A program made the position numbers and the translations under genes. Below the pieces are notes generated by a model, which saw nothing but the letters and a program-made list of their open reading frames with translations, ran no database searches and was not told the DNA's origin. Below, piece after piece: positions 9,236-19,831 of a DNA stretch of 64,000 bases. Origin of the DNA: Asterella californica (lineage: Eukaryota > Streptophyta > Marchantiopsida > Marchantiales > Aytoniaceae); the NCBI GenBank assembly GCA_036924285.1, contig JAYKYS010000024.1, forward strand, positions 1,798,001 through 1,862,000, given 5' to 3'. Numbering within the stretch: the stretch's first letter is position 1; each line of letters opens with the position of its first letter.

Positions 9236-9975
9236 TGACAGAAACATGAGTACATATCCTACGCGAAAGATGTCACGTGAATAAAAAACAACACCAAGTA
9301 GTGCATACAATCACACAAACAGAAAAAAGTAATCTACACGGAAATTAATCTTCATAAGATGCACAAAGCTCAAAGGCCCATGTACAAAAACTTAAGAGAA
9401 GTGAGAGTAACAAGAAATCATGAAGCGACCAGAAACAAAATATTTGTACAGACATGGCCATAATATATGAACTGGAAAAAGACAAATAAAAAAGAAAACC
9501 GCAAGAAGGAAACTAGAACTTGACCAGTCCACGGTTTATGAGGTCAAAAACAAAAAGAGTTGACAGAAGTACGAATGTCCTATAGAAGTTGACAGAAGCA
9601 CGAATGTCCTATACGAATTGTCATGCGTATCGATGACAATGATAAAATAAAGGCCTCCGTACCAGTTCAAACTTTGGCTTAAAGAGAGTTCCTCTGAACA
9701 TGCTAAAGCCTACAAACTGAAATCTGAGTCGGAACAAAACTTGAATATGAAGAATCCACAGATGCTATAAGTTTATCAGGTCTGTCATTGCTTTCAACAG
9801 GTGAGGTTTCTGGATCCAAAGATCAAGCAGTCCGCTCAAATGAGAAGAGATTATCCTGGATTACTTTCATTGTTACAGCACGTAACTGTGAACGAGTTGT
9901 AAGTTGGAAGCCAAAGGCCAAGAATGTAATGTCACTCACGTGTAGAAGTTTGTGAAGTGTATGTTTGTCCTAGCT

Positions 9976-12188
9976 TTATTTATCTTTAAGGACTTCTGGA
10001 AAATAACGACCTCCATAGATGTCACAGCTCTCCGTTGTGTACCAGTGGACATAAACAGTTCTTGGTTCTCTAAGCTCACTTTCGGAGTGACTATTTCTAG
10101 AACCTTCGTGATTCAAAAATGGTCTTTCTTGATCATCATCCTCTGCAGCGATAGCCAACAAAGGATTTCTCTCTAGTTCGCTTAAGTCACCAGGATGATA
10201 CCGCTTGTCATGTACGTCTATCTCTGGCTCTGGTCAAGAAGCACCTGAATAAATCTTGTCCTTTGAACAAATGTCCTCTCATCGCAAAGATTAGTCTCAA
10301 CCAAGAGTTCTATCTATGCTTCTCGTGCCTCAAGACTTGAGCATCTTCCGGTTCTAACGCACCCCAGAACTTGGACTCAACACTTAAAGGCATGCGAAGA
10401 CTGGCTTTGGTTAAAAATGAAATATGTTTCTGCTCGTGCAAAAATCTGAAGCTGTCTGAAGCTGCGATGTACTTGCATGTAAGGTAATATTCCTCTTTAT
10501 ATCTTCAATTGCCTTAATATGATCAACATCTTGTCCTTCACTACCTGATCATTTCACCTTGGAGTAGATTTGATTGGATATTGCTCCGAACTCAACATGA
10601 TCCTGTTCAACTCAGGACGAGCTACCACGTGCTCTATGCCCTCTCGTTGTAACCAAAACTCATCTGTAGAATATTGGTTGCTCCAAAGGCGTGTTTTCTC
10701 CTCAACCTTGGCTATCCTGAACTGCTAGTTAAACGTGATCGAGTTGATCTATCTTAGAAGAGGCGTAGGTTTATGAAACATTTGGTGAAGTCCCAAGTCT
10801 CCTTCAAAATTGTCACTTGAGGTTTGGATCGGTAGGATGATTCAATGGTTACCACCAAAGAAGATAAATTCAAGCATTTCTTTCTTCTCAAGCGAACTGA
10901 GAAGCGGCTAAACATTTGATCAATCTGATTGTGGGTGTGACCCATCAATAAAAGACCATTCTGACCTTCTTGAATATACCTAGTTCAACAAGCAAACCTA
11001 GGTAACTGAAAATGGCATAATTTTTTCTCTCACGTGTCGTGTTATCCAACTGCAGATAAAGAACAAGAGGAAGAGGTCCTTCCTTTATAATGTTGTGGAG
11101 AACAGTAACTGTGAGATTAGCGTCACTCTTTAGATTACCAAACATCATGGAAACCTTCGCTTGAACAGTTTGGCAAAAACCAAGACTCCAACAACATGCA
11201 CACGCATCTGATAATCTCTGATATATTCTTTGGAGGAGAAGGCCAATGAGGTATCACGGTCTTTCTTTATCCATTCCATCGATAACAACACCCATGTACT
11301 TGTTAAACATTTTCGTTGATGTTTACTTAACTTCGCCTTCTCATCTATTAGTTGTTCCCGGTGAAACATTAAACCTTGACTGATGATATCTGCAAGAAAC
11401 ATAATGCAATAGCATTACAAATAAAGTTATACTTGAGATGTTTGATTAATGATGACTAGCACACATACATCATAAGGGTCCAAATCTACTTTCACTTTAT
11501 GAGGGCAAACAGTCGAGAGGAATTTACTAAAAAGCAGGAGGTGATAGGAAAATACAGCAGCAATCGTTAACATAAAACACTTCTAATTATGTCATATAAA
11601 TAATTACTATGACATTCCCAGCCAAGTAATGAAGACCTTGCGGAACAATGTTAACACAACTTTTGAGAAGTTATTTTATTTAAGAGAATACCTACCACTA
11701 AAAGGTAAGAAGTACCCTTATTTCTCTGGAGGAAACCCTGAACACGCCGTGCTTTCAGTTCTGAAAAGATTTCACAAATAACAAATTTATTTTTCTTAGG
11801 AATCTTGACATCCCAGAATGCTTTCCTCCAATGCGTTGTGAAACTAGAGAAATTTAGAGTATTTGAAGGATCTTTTGTCGCCAAAGCAGTTTTGTAATAG
11901 TCATAGATCCAAGACTTAGTGAAGTTGCCTGGCAAATGATAAGTTGACTGGTTCCCTAACCACTCACCATGATTCTTGAAAAAAGAATCTAACCACTCAA
12001 TCAGAAAGAACCCCTGCAGCAGTAACATGTCTTCCTCCACGACCATCAACCCTTACATCTTTCCCTCGCAAACCTTTCAACCTTTGAGGTGTTTCATTCC
12101 CAACACGAAAGATCTTCTGGAAAGCAGTCGTACAAACTAATCTCCCCCTGGTAATGAATATTTGGCCCCTTGTACCGGCAAACCCCAA
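9976..12188 (-). pseudogene. DUF7869-like (transposase-type) gene remnant, copy A
   Basis: Minus-strand coding pieces in order: LVCTTAFQKIFRVGN...GRGGR (about 12,150-12,040); HLPGNFTKSW...WDVKIPKKNKFVICEIFSELKA (about 11,950-11,720); a donor-like GTAGGT near 11,695 and acceptor-like TTTCTTGCAG near 11,390; then HREQLIDEKAKLSKHQ...SMEWIKKDR...MRVHVVG (about 11,370-11,180); LVLYLQLDNTTRERKN...GLLVELGIFKKV (about 11,080-10,970); and GHTHNQIDQMFSRFS (about 10,950-10,900). A candidate C-terminal piece ends at 9,976. The LQLDN and GHTH...DQMFSR motifs are the hallmark I associate with DUF7869 proteins. Stops, frameshifts and a 13-15 bp insertion near 12,015 relative to copy C show it is dead. Confidence 0.55.
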
Positions 12189-13031
12189 GAAAGAATCAAG
12201 TTTCTCGATTTTATGTTCTGTCCCAGTCTGAGTCGATGTAAAACAGCAATGAAGCGCGCGCTAAGAGGTCACCTCGAGCAGTTAGATGGAAATGCAGCTC
12301 ACAGCGTCTGCAAAATGTACATTGTGGGTGCTTCTACATCGATATCCGATCAATGAAAAAACGGGCTCATCTGTTGCAAGACTCCATGAGTCCCATACAG
12401 TCGCAGCTTCGAAGATTTCTTGAGGTGTGAAGAAAGAAGGAGTTATAATTATTACAGCATCGGCCGAAAGTCAAAGCAAGACCTACCGATGCATATGGAT
12501 GAAAGCGAAGGTAGGTGAGTTTTCTGATAAGGACTGCCGGCCTTTTCTGCAGGTGATGGTAAGTTGGAATCTGAAGCCGACCCCAGGTCTACTGGGTAGA
12601 AATCTACATATTCTACTCACTTCACATCGCACTATAACATGCTTGTACTGCAGCAATGCATTGTCTAGCGCTCTGGGATATGCGTAGCATGGCTAGTGGC
12701 CTAGATTCTCAGAAAACCGCAGAATCAGAGTCCACGTGGTGCAAGAAGCAACTTCGAACCTTCCTCTGGGCCACAAAGTCGCAGCCTGTGGACCACAGCT
12801 TTTATCTTATCATTACGGTTTCTCCGCGGGCACGATAAAGTAAATAGGAATGACCTCACCAGCAGCTATTCAACTGTCCCATTCGATAAACAGGAAACGA
12901 TATCGAGGCTCGTGTTCACTCCTAGGTCCGCGTCTACGGATCTTAAAACGTGCTTTAGTATCATGTGGACTTGGTCAGACCTGTCCAATAGGTTACTCTG
13001 AGATCTACAACACGATAGCCGGTAACAGCGC

Positions 13032-13046
13032 GTCGGATGCGATTAG
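13032..13046 (+). repeat. Left target-site duplication of LINE1 (15 bp)
   Basis: GTCGGATGCGATTAG occurs here and again directly after the poly(A) tail at 20904-20918. The uninterrupted site is seen in repeat copies B and C (GTCAGATGCGATTAG), so LINE1 landed inside copy A. Confidence 0.93.
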
Positions 13047-13395
13047 ATGAACATTGACCTCGATCTCTATCCCGTTGGGTTTGGGTCTGTCCACGTTGAG
13101 GGGGAGCGATGGCGGAGGCGGCGCGAGCGCGAAGGAAGCGTGCAGCAACGCTGCTAGTGGTCATCGCCTACTCGGTGATCTGACGTGGGGGAAGCATTGG
13201 ACGTACTGTGTATCGTAGCGAGCATTGCATCACCATTTAGAGAGAAATCAGATTTAAAATTGAGCGTTTACGTGCTCAAGGTGAAGGAGCCGTGGGGCCC
13301 AAAGGGAGTGGACATCAAGAAGACTAAGAACACAAAGAGGGACCGAACGAACGAGAGAACATCACCATTACACAAGATCACGAGATCAGGAGTCC
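13047..13395 (+). promoter_or_regulatory. LINE1 5' leader, probable internal promoter region
   Basis: 349 bp from the insertion point to the ORF1 ATG. The middle is GC-rich (GGCGGAGGCGGCGCGAG near 13,110). LINEs usually carry an internal promoter here; no specific element is identifiable by eye. Confidence 0.45.
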
Positions 13396-15747
13396 ATGGA
13401 GATCGATAGGGGACAGGAGAAGAAGCGAAATAGATTAGAAGGAAATGTCGATCTGGATTCACAAAATGAGGACAGTGCGAGGCGAAGCGGCGACACAGGT
13501 TCCCCGTCTCAGCAAAGCTTGAAAAAGCGCCCTTATGAAGAAAGGATTGAAGGACGTCTTGTCATTAACCAGGAGGAGAGAAGGGCCCTCGTGCTGGCGG
13601 CGGATACCCCACCAGATGAACAAGAATGTACGAATAAGGAGGAGGCTACTCAGAAAGTAGATGGATCGGCAGGCGAGGGGACACCCGAGGACTCGCCTCC
13701 CTTCATGGAAGCTGCGGAAAATAGAGGATGTGCCGAGGCTGCAAACACAAAGAACAAGGAGAGAAGCTCAGCGGGCAACATCCAAGAAACAGAAACAGTG
13801 GCAGAAACGGGCGAAGCGAACAAGACAACGGGAGGAGGAAAGGAATGTGCTAGCAACGTCCAGATCACAAACTGCTGGGCTAAACCCTTGAAAATGTTGA
13901 GCAAAGGAAGGGAAAACCCGTACCTGGACGGCCTCGATCTGAGTGCAGGGAAAGACCTACCTGATAAAGAGCTAGTGGAGGCCCTGGCAAATATCAAAAA
14001 AAATCAACAGCTTGGGGAACTCACGAATGGGATACTGGTTGAACTCAGCAGAGACCTAGTAGCTAGTAGACTCATTCAGTTGAAAAGAACAGCAGTGGTG
14101 ATGTCCACAGTCGACTGCAGCCCATCAAGGGACGCCTTCGAGCTATGGATCACCAAACACCTGGAACCAAATCTGGGAGTTAAAGTTCTACAACTAAGAA
14201 TGCTGAGCCGAAAGCACTTCTTGGTAGTATTGAAGGACGAGGAGCAAAAGAGACTCATCTTACAAAAGTCTCCCTTATATTTCAACAGACGAATTGTCCT
14301 TACGGCACAGTGGAAACCAGGCTTCAAAACCTACATGGAGAACTCCAAGGCGGTTGCTATTTGGGTAGACCTTCCGCTGGTGGACCCAACATTTGAAGTA
14401 GGAGCCGATGAACTCCTCGGGGCGATAGGGCCTGTACTGTACCGAACAACTATGAAGTCGACGAATGGTTACCCCCACATAAGGGGATGCATCTTGGTCG
14501 ACCCAGAAGGGGACCTAAAAGACCACATCTTGATCAACATCGGAGTAGGGGAGCCCATCGCACAGCCGATTGTATACCAGTCACTTCCTGACTCCTGCTT
14601 CACATGCAAACGGAAGGGCCATTTCGCAAAAAATTGCCCTGAAAGTCGCAAGAATGCTGCAAACTCGCAAGGGGTGGCTACCTCGAAAATGGCAGATAGC
14701 CAACAGGACCCTACAGAAGGGGGATCGAAGGTGGCACAGAGAGAAACACCCCAAAGAGATGAAGGTTACACACAAGTTCTAGGGAAATCAAAAAAGGGAG
14801 GGAAGACGATGGGTAAGTGGGTAGAAGTTAAATCCTCGACAAACCGCTTTGCAGCCTTAAGCTTGAACGCAGGAGAACAGGAAGGGGAACAGGAGGGGGA
14901 GAAATCTCACCTGCCTAGAGAAGTTCCGGACGAGCTCAGAGTTGGCACTCTTCCCAACTCATCCACCGAGTCGACGCACGCATTTCAACAGCTGGAGGTC
15001 AACAAGCCCCTTCGACTCCAAGTCGACTGCACGATGGAAGAAAGCCAGAGCAGCGATTTCGCCAAGGAAAAGAGCGACATTCCCGACCTCAACGCCATGA
15101 ACGACAACGACCAAGAAAGGGGAGTAGGGAAGGAAAACAAGAGAGAGCAGGAAGCGATAGGGGGAGCACCAAGGGAGGGGAGCCCGCAGAAAAACCAGGA
15201 GAAAGGGAACGAACTAAAATCGCTGAAGTGTGCACCAACTTCGAGGAACCAGCAGGCCCCAGAGGACAACAGGGAAACAGACAACGACCGGGAGGAGACT
15301 GCTGAGGAACCTCCACAGATGATGACGGAAGGGAGGCGAGAAGGACTAGAGGAGGTGATCAGGGCAGAAGGCCTCACCTCGACGGAGACTCAAAGCAAAA
15401 CAGTCCCTCCGGATTTACGTGATTGGGGGCAAGAGACTGGTTACCGGTGGGGAGGGGATTTACAGGGTGGCCAACTAATCACACAGAATGGAGATTGGAT
15501 AACAGACCTACCCTTCACCTCATCACTCCTAGGCCTGGAGAGAGAGGCATTGAGAGAACTCGACCAGAACAGCCAGGCGAAAAGGAGGACAGCAAGGAAG
15601 TCGTGCACCCCTTTTGCTCCAAACACATCAAGCGGTAGCTTCACAGGCGCAGGCGGAAAGGCTATCTCCATAAGAGGGAAAATTAAAAAGCCAACGAGAG
15701 TCGCGAGGGAGAAGGTAACACCATCAGCTAGCTGGAGCACGTTATAA
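13396..15747 (+). CDS. LINE1 ORF1 protein, DUF4283-type with zinc knuckle
   Basis: 783-residue nucleic-acid-binding protein expected to coat LINE RNA. The first ~160 residues are charged and low in complexity. A conserved domain at about 190-390 (NGILVELSRDLVASRLI, KAVAIWVDLPLVDPTFEV, GYPHIRGCILVDPEGDLKDH) matches the DUF4283 RNA-binding fold of plant LINE and retrotransposon proteins. It is followed by a CCHC knuckle from Cys401 (C-X2-C-X4-H-X4-C). The remaining ~370 residues are Glu/Lys/Gln-rich and probably disordered. The start is the first ATG of the open frame. ORF2 begins 18 bp after its stop in the same frame register. LINE2 carries a broken relative that matches from about residue 180 through the knuckle. 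Confidence 0.9.
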   Translation: MEIDRGQEKKRNRLEGNVDLDSQNEDSARRSGDTGSPSQQSLKKRPYEERIEGRLVINQEERRALVLAADTPPDEQECTNKEEATQKVDGSAGEGTPEDSPPFMEAAENRGCAEAANTKNKERSSAGNIQETETVAETGEANKTTGGGKECASNVQITNCWAKPLKMLSKGRENPYLDGLDLSAGKDLPDKELVEALANIKKNQQLGELTNGILVELSRDLVASRLIQLKRTAVVMSTVDCSPSRDAFELWITKHLEPNLGVKVLQLRMLSRKHFLVVLKDEEQKRLILQKSPLYFNRRIVLTAQWKPGFKTYMENSKAVAIWVDLPLVDPTFEVGADELLGAIGPVLYRTTMKSTNGYPHIRGCILVDPEGDLKDHILINIGVGEPIAQPIVYQSLPDSCFTCKRKGHFAKNCPESRKNAANSQGVATSKMADSQQDPTEGGSKVAQRETPQRDEGYTQVLGKSKKGGKTMGKWVEVKSSTNRFAALSLNAGEQEGEQEGEKSHLPREVPDELRVGTLPNSSTESTHAFQQLEVNKPLRLQVDCTMEESQSSDFAKEKSDIPDLNAMNDNDQERGVGKENKREQEAIGGAPREGSPQKNQEKGNELKSLKCAPTSRNQQAPEDNRETDNDREETAEEPPQMMTEGRREGLEEVIRAEGLTSTETQSKTVPPDLRDWGQETGYRWGGDLQGGQLITQNGDWITDLPFTSSLLGLEREALRELDQNSQAKRRTARKSCTPFAPNTSSGSFTGAGGKAISIRGKIKKPTRVAREKVTPSASWSTL

Positions 15748-15765
15748 CTAACAGAGCGCCAAAAG

Positions 15766-18700
15766 ATGCAAACAAACATAAAGCTAGCTACCTGGAATGT
15801 AAGGGGCCTGGGCGACCCACACAGAGTGTCGATTGTACGTCGGTGGATGGGAAGGGAAAGAGTGCCGATGGACATCATCGCTCTGCAGGAACTCAAAACG
15901 GAGAAAGACAGATTAGAGCACAATCTGAACTTAATACTTCCCCAAGGCACCAAAATCACAGACTACAACGAGGAAGGGAGAGGGGGAGCGTCACTGCTCA
16001 TGAGGGCACACGTTCAGGTGGAGGATCTAGGAACCAAAGGGGATGGCACAGTGGCGTGGGCCATAGTGTCATCGGCGGTTGGACCTTTAGGCATCGCCTC
16101 AATCTATGCTCCAAACTGCAGGGAAAAGAGGCGCCAACTGTGGGAATGGTTGGGTGCTAAGGTTAGGAGTGGACCCTGGGTGCTGATGGGAGATTGGAAC
16201 ATGGTAGAGCTCCCAGACGACAGCCTGGGACCCTCTCCTCTCCTTCATGGCAGTGAGCTCAGACTGTGGAGGAATACTCTTTTACAAACTGACTTAGTTG
16301 ATGCTTTCTTCTGTGCGGTTACGAAAGACGGCCCTGCATACACGCGTCAGGTCAGAACAGGTCTCAGACTAGATCAAGCAAGGCTTGATAGAATCTATCT
16401 AAATGACAGCGCAGAGTGGTGCGATAGAGTTTCTAGGCTTACCCACGACGGAAGGCAGACGCTTTCTGACCATGTACCTGTCACGATAGATCTGAGACTG
16501 AAGGAAGACAACAATGAGCCTCTGGTCAGGAAGACCACGTATTTTAAAATGGATGCCAGTTACCTGAAGGACCCGAGGATCAGAGGAGAGGTTGAGAGAG
16601 CATGGCACAACAACAATACAAGGCAAGAAGACCCCAGGGTGCGATGGGCACTTGCTTGGGGAAGGGTACGGAAAGTACTGATGAAAGAAAAGAAGGAGAG
16701 AGCCAATAGAAGACAGCCAAGGACCCAACTGGAAGAGGACCTACTGAAGATAAGAATCAGAGCGGAAAGTGACCAGTCAGAAGCGCTACAACTCGAACTA
16801 AGTGAAGCGGAAGGGGCACTTAGGAGAAGAGAGCATCAAGACGCGTGTCTGTGGCGGAAGCGAAGCAGGATCCGATGGCTGAAAGAAGGGGAAGCACCCT
16901 CTAGGTACTTCTTTGCCCAACTCAAAGCAAAACACAGCAGGGAGGAGATAAAAGCGGTAACATTAGAAGAGGGGGGAACCACGGAGGACCATTACGAAAT
17001 ATTAAGGAGAATACAACGCTTTTACTCCAATCTATATGAGGAAGACGAGAGGGCTACTGCAAACAAGGAAGAAAGGGAATGTATACTCAGCTTGATCACG
17101 AAGTTTGTAACGGAGGAGGAAAATCAGCACTTGCAAGCTACTCCAACGGCAGAGGAGATAGAGGGGGTAATTATGAATTTTCCTAAAGAGAAATCTCCAG
17201 GAGCTGACGGAGTAACATATGAAATGCTCCAGGAGTGTTGGACGGTAGTTCAAACAGAGTGCATAGCGATGGTTCAAACCTTCTGGAACAGTGGCACGAT
17301 CGACGCCAAAACGCTGCAAGGAGTAACCAAACTTATCATGAAGGGAGGGAACAAGGCGGATTTGAGCAACTGGAGACCAATTTCACTGCTGACAGCCTCA
17401 TACAAAATACTTAGCAAAATACTTGCGGAACGGCTGAAATCAGTTGTGGGGTCGGTAGTAGACGAACAGCAGACAGGCTTTATTCAAGGCCGTGACATCC
17501 TTGACAATGTGCTGAGTTTTAAGCTGGGCCAAGAGATGGTGGAGGCCACAGGGCAACAAGCGCTATTTTTCAAGGTTGACTTCATGAAGGCCTATGATAG
17601 AGTCTCTCACGAGTACTTGTGGGCAACGATGAAACAAATGAACTTTGGAGAGCACTTTATAAGACTTCTAAAGGGGTTAACGATTGGAGGAACCGCGAAA
17701 ATACACGTCAACGGAGCCTTCACAGAAGAGATAAACCTGAATAGAGGTGTTCGCCAGGGATGCCCTGTAGCCCCCTATCTTTTCGCCATAGCAACGCAGC
17801 CTCTCATGGACATGTTCAAGGATGCTCAACGAAAAGGGAAAATTCAAGGCATACAGGTAGGTGAGGGGAAGAGCTTATTACACCAGCTGTTTGCGGACGA
17901 CACCGGCCTGATGATAAAAGGGACGGAGGAATGCTTCAGAGAGACCCAAGAGGTAATCCGACAGTATGAACAGGTATCTGGTGCAGCGCTTAACCTGAGC
18001 AAATCTCTAGTGTTGCCTCTAGGTATGAGTGAGGTACCGACCTGGTTAGAGGACACTGGCTGTATGATTGCCAAGCCGGGTCAACTCTACAGATATCTAG
18101 GCATCTCCATCGGAGTAGGAGTGACGGAAGGACTTATCGTGAACGCTCTGGTAGAAAAACTGCAGAAAAAGCTACAACACTGGGCGAATCGGCTACTGTC
18201 TTGGCCAAGCAGGGTAGTCCTCCTCCAACATGTGCTAAGAAGCATACCAGCATACCAGCTAACCTGCATAAATTTTACGGCGGAAGGCTTTAAGAAGCTA
18301 GAAGGCGTATGCAGAAGTTTCCTATGGGGAAGGAACGAGGAAGGAGGGAACAAGACGGCTCTGGTAGCTTGGGACACGATAACGAAAAGCAAAAGGGAAG
18401 GGGGGCTAGGGATCGTACCCTTCGCAGAAGTGGCGATGGCGCTGAAATTGAAATATCTAGGGAAGCTTCTCGAAGGGGGCCACCAAGAGTGGAAGTACAT
18501 TGCCAAATGGGGAATAAGGGAAGCTCTGAAGAAAAGGGCGAACAGAAAACAGTACAAGGAGTGGTCGTCCGAAGAAGGCCTACTGCTTCTAAATACCCTG
18601 CAGTGCAAAACTTTACCAACTCTGAACTCCCTACTGAAAAGTTGGGCAAAGGTACACACTAAACTCTCCCTTTCGGGTTCCCCCTTGGAGCTAAACGGTG

Positions 18701-19803
18701 ATTTGAGCATCGAGCAGGTCACTGCACTTTGGCAACGGGTGGAGAGAGTCAGTGACCAAGCGAAAAAAGAAGCCTCAAAGGAAGCAAGTAGGAGGAAGCT
18801 AACGACACTGAGGGGGATCAAAGAGCAGGACCTAATCAATGGCCTTGGCAATTGTCATCTCGATGTAACTTCGGACTGGGAACCGGTGGAGAGGACGGAG
18901 GCTTTTCAGGCCTTGGTTCGGTGGGGTGGCGAAGTGATTCTGACTTCCGAGGCACTGCAGAAGAGCACGAACTGGAGCTGGATGGTCGGAGAAAGGACTC
19001 TAAGTGGATGGACGCAAAGTTTCAGGACATGGAAGGAGATACTTCCGAGGAAGGAACACGCAGAAATGACACTAAACAGGAGGTGGGAGGTAAATGACAC
19101 AAGGGAAACGTGGAGGAAGAGATGGCAAAGTGTCTGGGAGAAAGGAGGTTCTCACCGGCTGAATCTATGGATTTGGCGGGTACTGAACAAGGGCTTTTTC
19201 ACGAACAAGAGGGCCTCTCAAATGAACATAGGGGATGGATCTTGCCCCAGATGTAGAGAAGTCGCTGAAACCTTAGAACACCTCCTGTGGGACTGCGCGG
19301 TGGTAAAACGAAGATGGCACAGACTGGAGATACATAAGAGGAACTGGGGACTTCAGTACAGAGTAGAAGAGAGCCTCCTGAGCTCTATCGACAAGGCGAT
19401 GGAAATTCGACAGGTCAACCCGGCCCTTCTGTACTTGGTAGTGGAACACACTCAGGTGGCCTGGGCTGAAAGAACAAGCCTCGTATTCCGCAACACCAGA
19501 TCGGACCGCCCAGCAGCGAGAATACTCACCGAGGTTGCTAAGTCTGCGTGGGCAGACCTTAGGGAAGACGCGAGCGAGGGAAACAAACAGGGGTGGGTCA
19601 ATGCGATGAAGAGCATTAGGGAAATTCAAGAGTTGCTCCACTCGAGGTCTAGCAGAGAAGGAATCAACAGTAATAGCCAGGGCTTGCATCACGTGGCCCT
19701 CCACGATTACCAACCTCCAAGGAGACATACTCCTAGACGGCCCCTCGATACAAGGGCCCAGGATCAAGTGATCCAGGAGACAGGCGTAGAAGCCCAAAGC
19801 TGA
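15766..19803 (+). CDS. LINE1 ORF2: endonuclease and reverse transcriptase
   Basis: 1345 residues, uninterrupted. Apurinic-type endonuclease at about 1-245: LATWNVRGLGDP, IIALQELKT, GDWNMVEL and SDHVPVTIDL supply the Asn, Glu, Asp and His positions of the EEP family. Reverse transcriptase at about 460-740: NWRPISLLTASYKILSK, DEQQTGFIQGRDILDN, motif A FKVDFMKAYDRV, motif B GVRQGCPVAPYLF, and catalytic LFADD near residue 709. C-terminal zf-RVT-like region at about 1130-1180: WIWRVLNKGFFTNKR followed by CPRCREVAETLEHLLWDC (C-X2-C...H...C). I see no RNase H domain. It performs target-primed reverse transcription. Translation after ORF1 probably uses reinitiation, given the 18-bp gap. Confidence 0.95.
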   Translation: MQTNIKLATWNVRGLGDPHRVSIVRRWMGRERVPMDIIALQELKTEKDRLEHNLNLILPQGTKITDYNEEGRGGASLLMRAHVQVEDLGTKGDGTVAWAIVSSAVGPLGIASIYAPNCREKRRQLWEWLGAKVRSGPWVLMGDWNMVELPDDSLGPSPLLHGSELRLWRNTLLQTDLVDAFFCAVTKDGPAYTRQVRTGLRLDQARLDRIYLNDSAEWCDRVSRLTHDGRQTLSDHVPVTIDLRLKEDNNEPLVRKTTYFKMDASYLKDPRIRGEVERAWHNNNTRQEDPRVRWALAWGRVRKVLMKEKKERANRRQPRTQLEEDLLKIRIRAESDQSEALQLELSEAEGALRRREHQDACLWRKRSRIRWLKEGEAPSRYFFAQLKAKHSREEIKAVTLEEGGTTEDHYEILRRIQRFYSNLYEEDERATANKEERECILSLITKFVTEEENQHLQATPTAEEIEGVIMNFPKEKSPGADGVTYEMLQECWTVVQTECIAMVQTFWNSGTIDAKTLQGVTKLIMKGGNKADLSNWRPISLLTASYKILSKILAERLKSVVGSVVDEQQTGFIQGRDILDNVLSFKLGQEMVEATGQQALFFKVDFMKAYDRVSHEYLWATMKQMNFGEHFIRLLKGLTIGGTAKIHVNGAFTEEINLNRGVRQGCPVAPYLFAIATQPLMDMFKDAQRKGKIQGIQVGEGKSLLHQLFADDTGLMIKGTEECFRETQEVIRQYEQVSGAALNLSKSLVLPLGMSEVPTWLEDTGCMIAKPGQLYRYLGISIGVGVTEGLIVNALVEKLQKKLQHWANRLLSWPSRVVLLQHVLRSIPAYQLTCINFTAEGFKKLEGVCRSFLWGRNEEGGNKTALVAWDTITKSKREGGLGIVPFAEVAMALKLKYLGKLLEGGHQEWKYIAKWGIREALKKRANRKQYKEWSSEEGLLLLNTLQCKTLPTLNSLLKSWAKVHTKLSLSGSPLELNGDLSIEQVTALWQRVERVSDQAKKEASKEASRRKLTTLRGIKEQDLINGLGNCHLDVTSDWEPVERTEAFQALVRWGGEVILTSEALQKSTNWSWMVGERTLSGWTQSFRTWKEILPRKEHAEMTLNRRWEVNDTRETWRKRWQSVWEKGGSHRLNLWIWRVLNKGFFTNKRASQMNIGDGSCPRCREVAETLEHLLWDCAVVKRRWHRLEIHKRNWGLQYRVEESLLSSIDKAMEIRQVNPALLYLVVEHTQVAWAERTSLVFRNTRSDRPAARILTEVAKSAWADLREDASEGNKQGWVNAMKSIREIQELLHSRSSREGINSNSQGLHHVALHDYQPPRRHTPRRPLDTRAQDQVIQETGVEAQS

Positions 19804-19831
19804 CACTTACATCGCAAGGCATCAGACGTCG

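Larger units (their letters stand above)
9236..13046 (-). mobile_element. Dispersed repeat copy A with broken DUF7869-like gene (left part)
   Basis: Matches copy C (33,266-38,620) closely along its length, and its right part also matches copy B (26,290-27,600). It is interrupted on the left by the Copia LTR and at 13,046 by LINE1. The remainder continues at 20,919-21,317. Non-coding parts matching in A and C flank the gene. No terminal inverted repeats could be fixed because the left end is cut. A DNA-transposon origin is inferred only from the gene type and multiple copies. Confidence 0.65.

Noticed and set aside
11370..11405. Hammerhead-like CTGATGA ... GAAAC on the plus strand (also at about 35,828)
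   Set aside because: The bases between the two core words do not form stem II, and the sequence lies at the intron/exon edge of the DUF7869-like gene, so it is explained by that gene.
18087..18851. 254-codon minus-strand frame inside LINE1 ORF2
   Set aside because: Antisense to a clearly functional reverse transcriptase region; open because of base composition.
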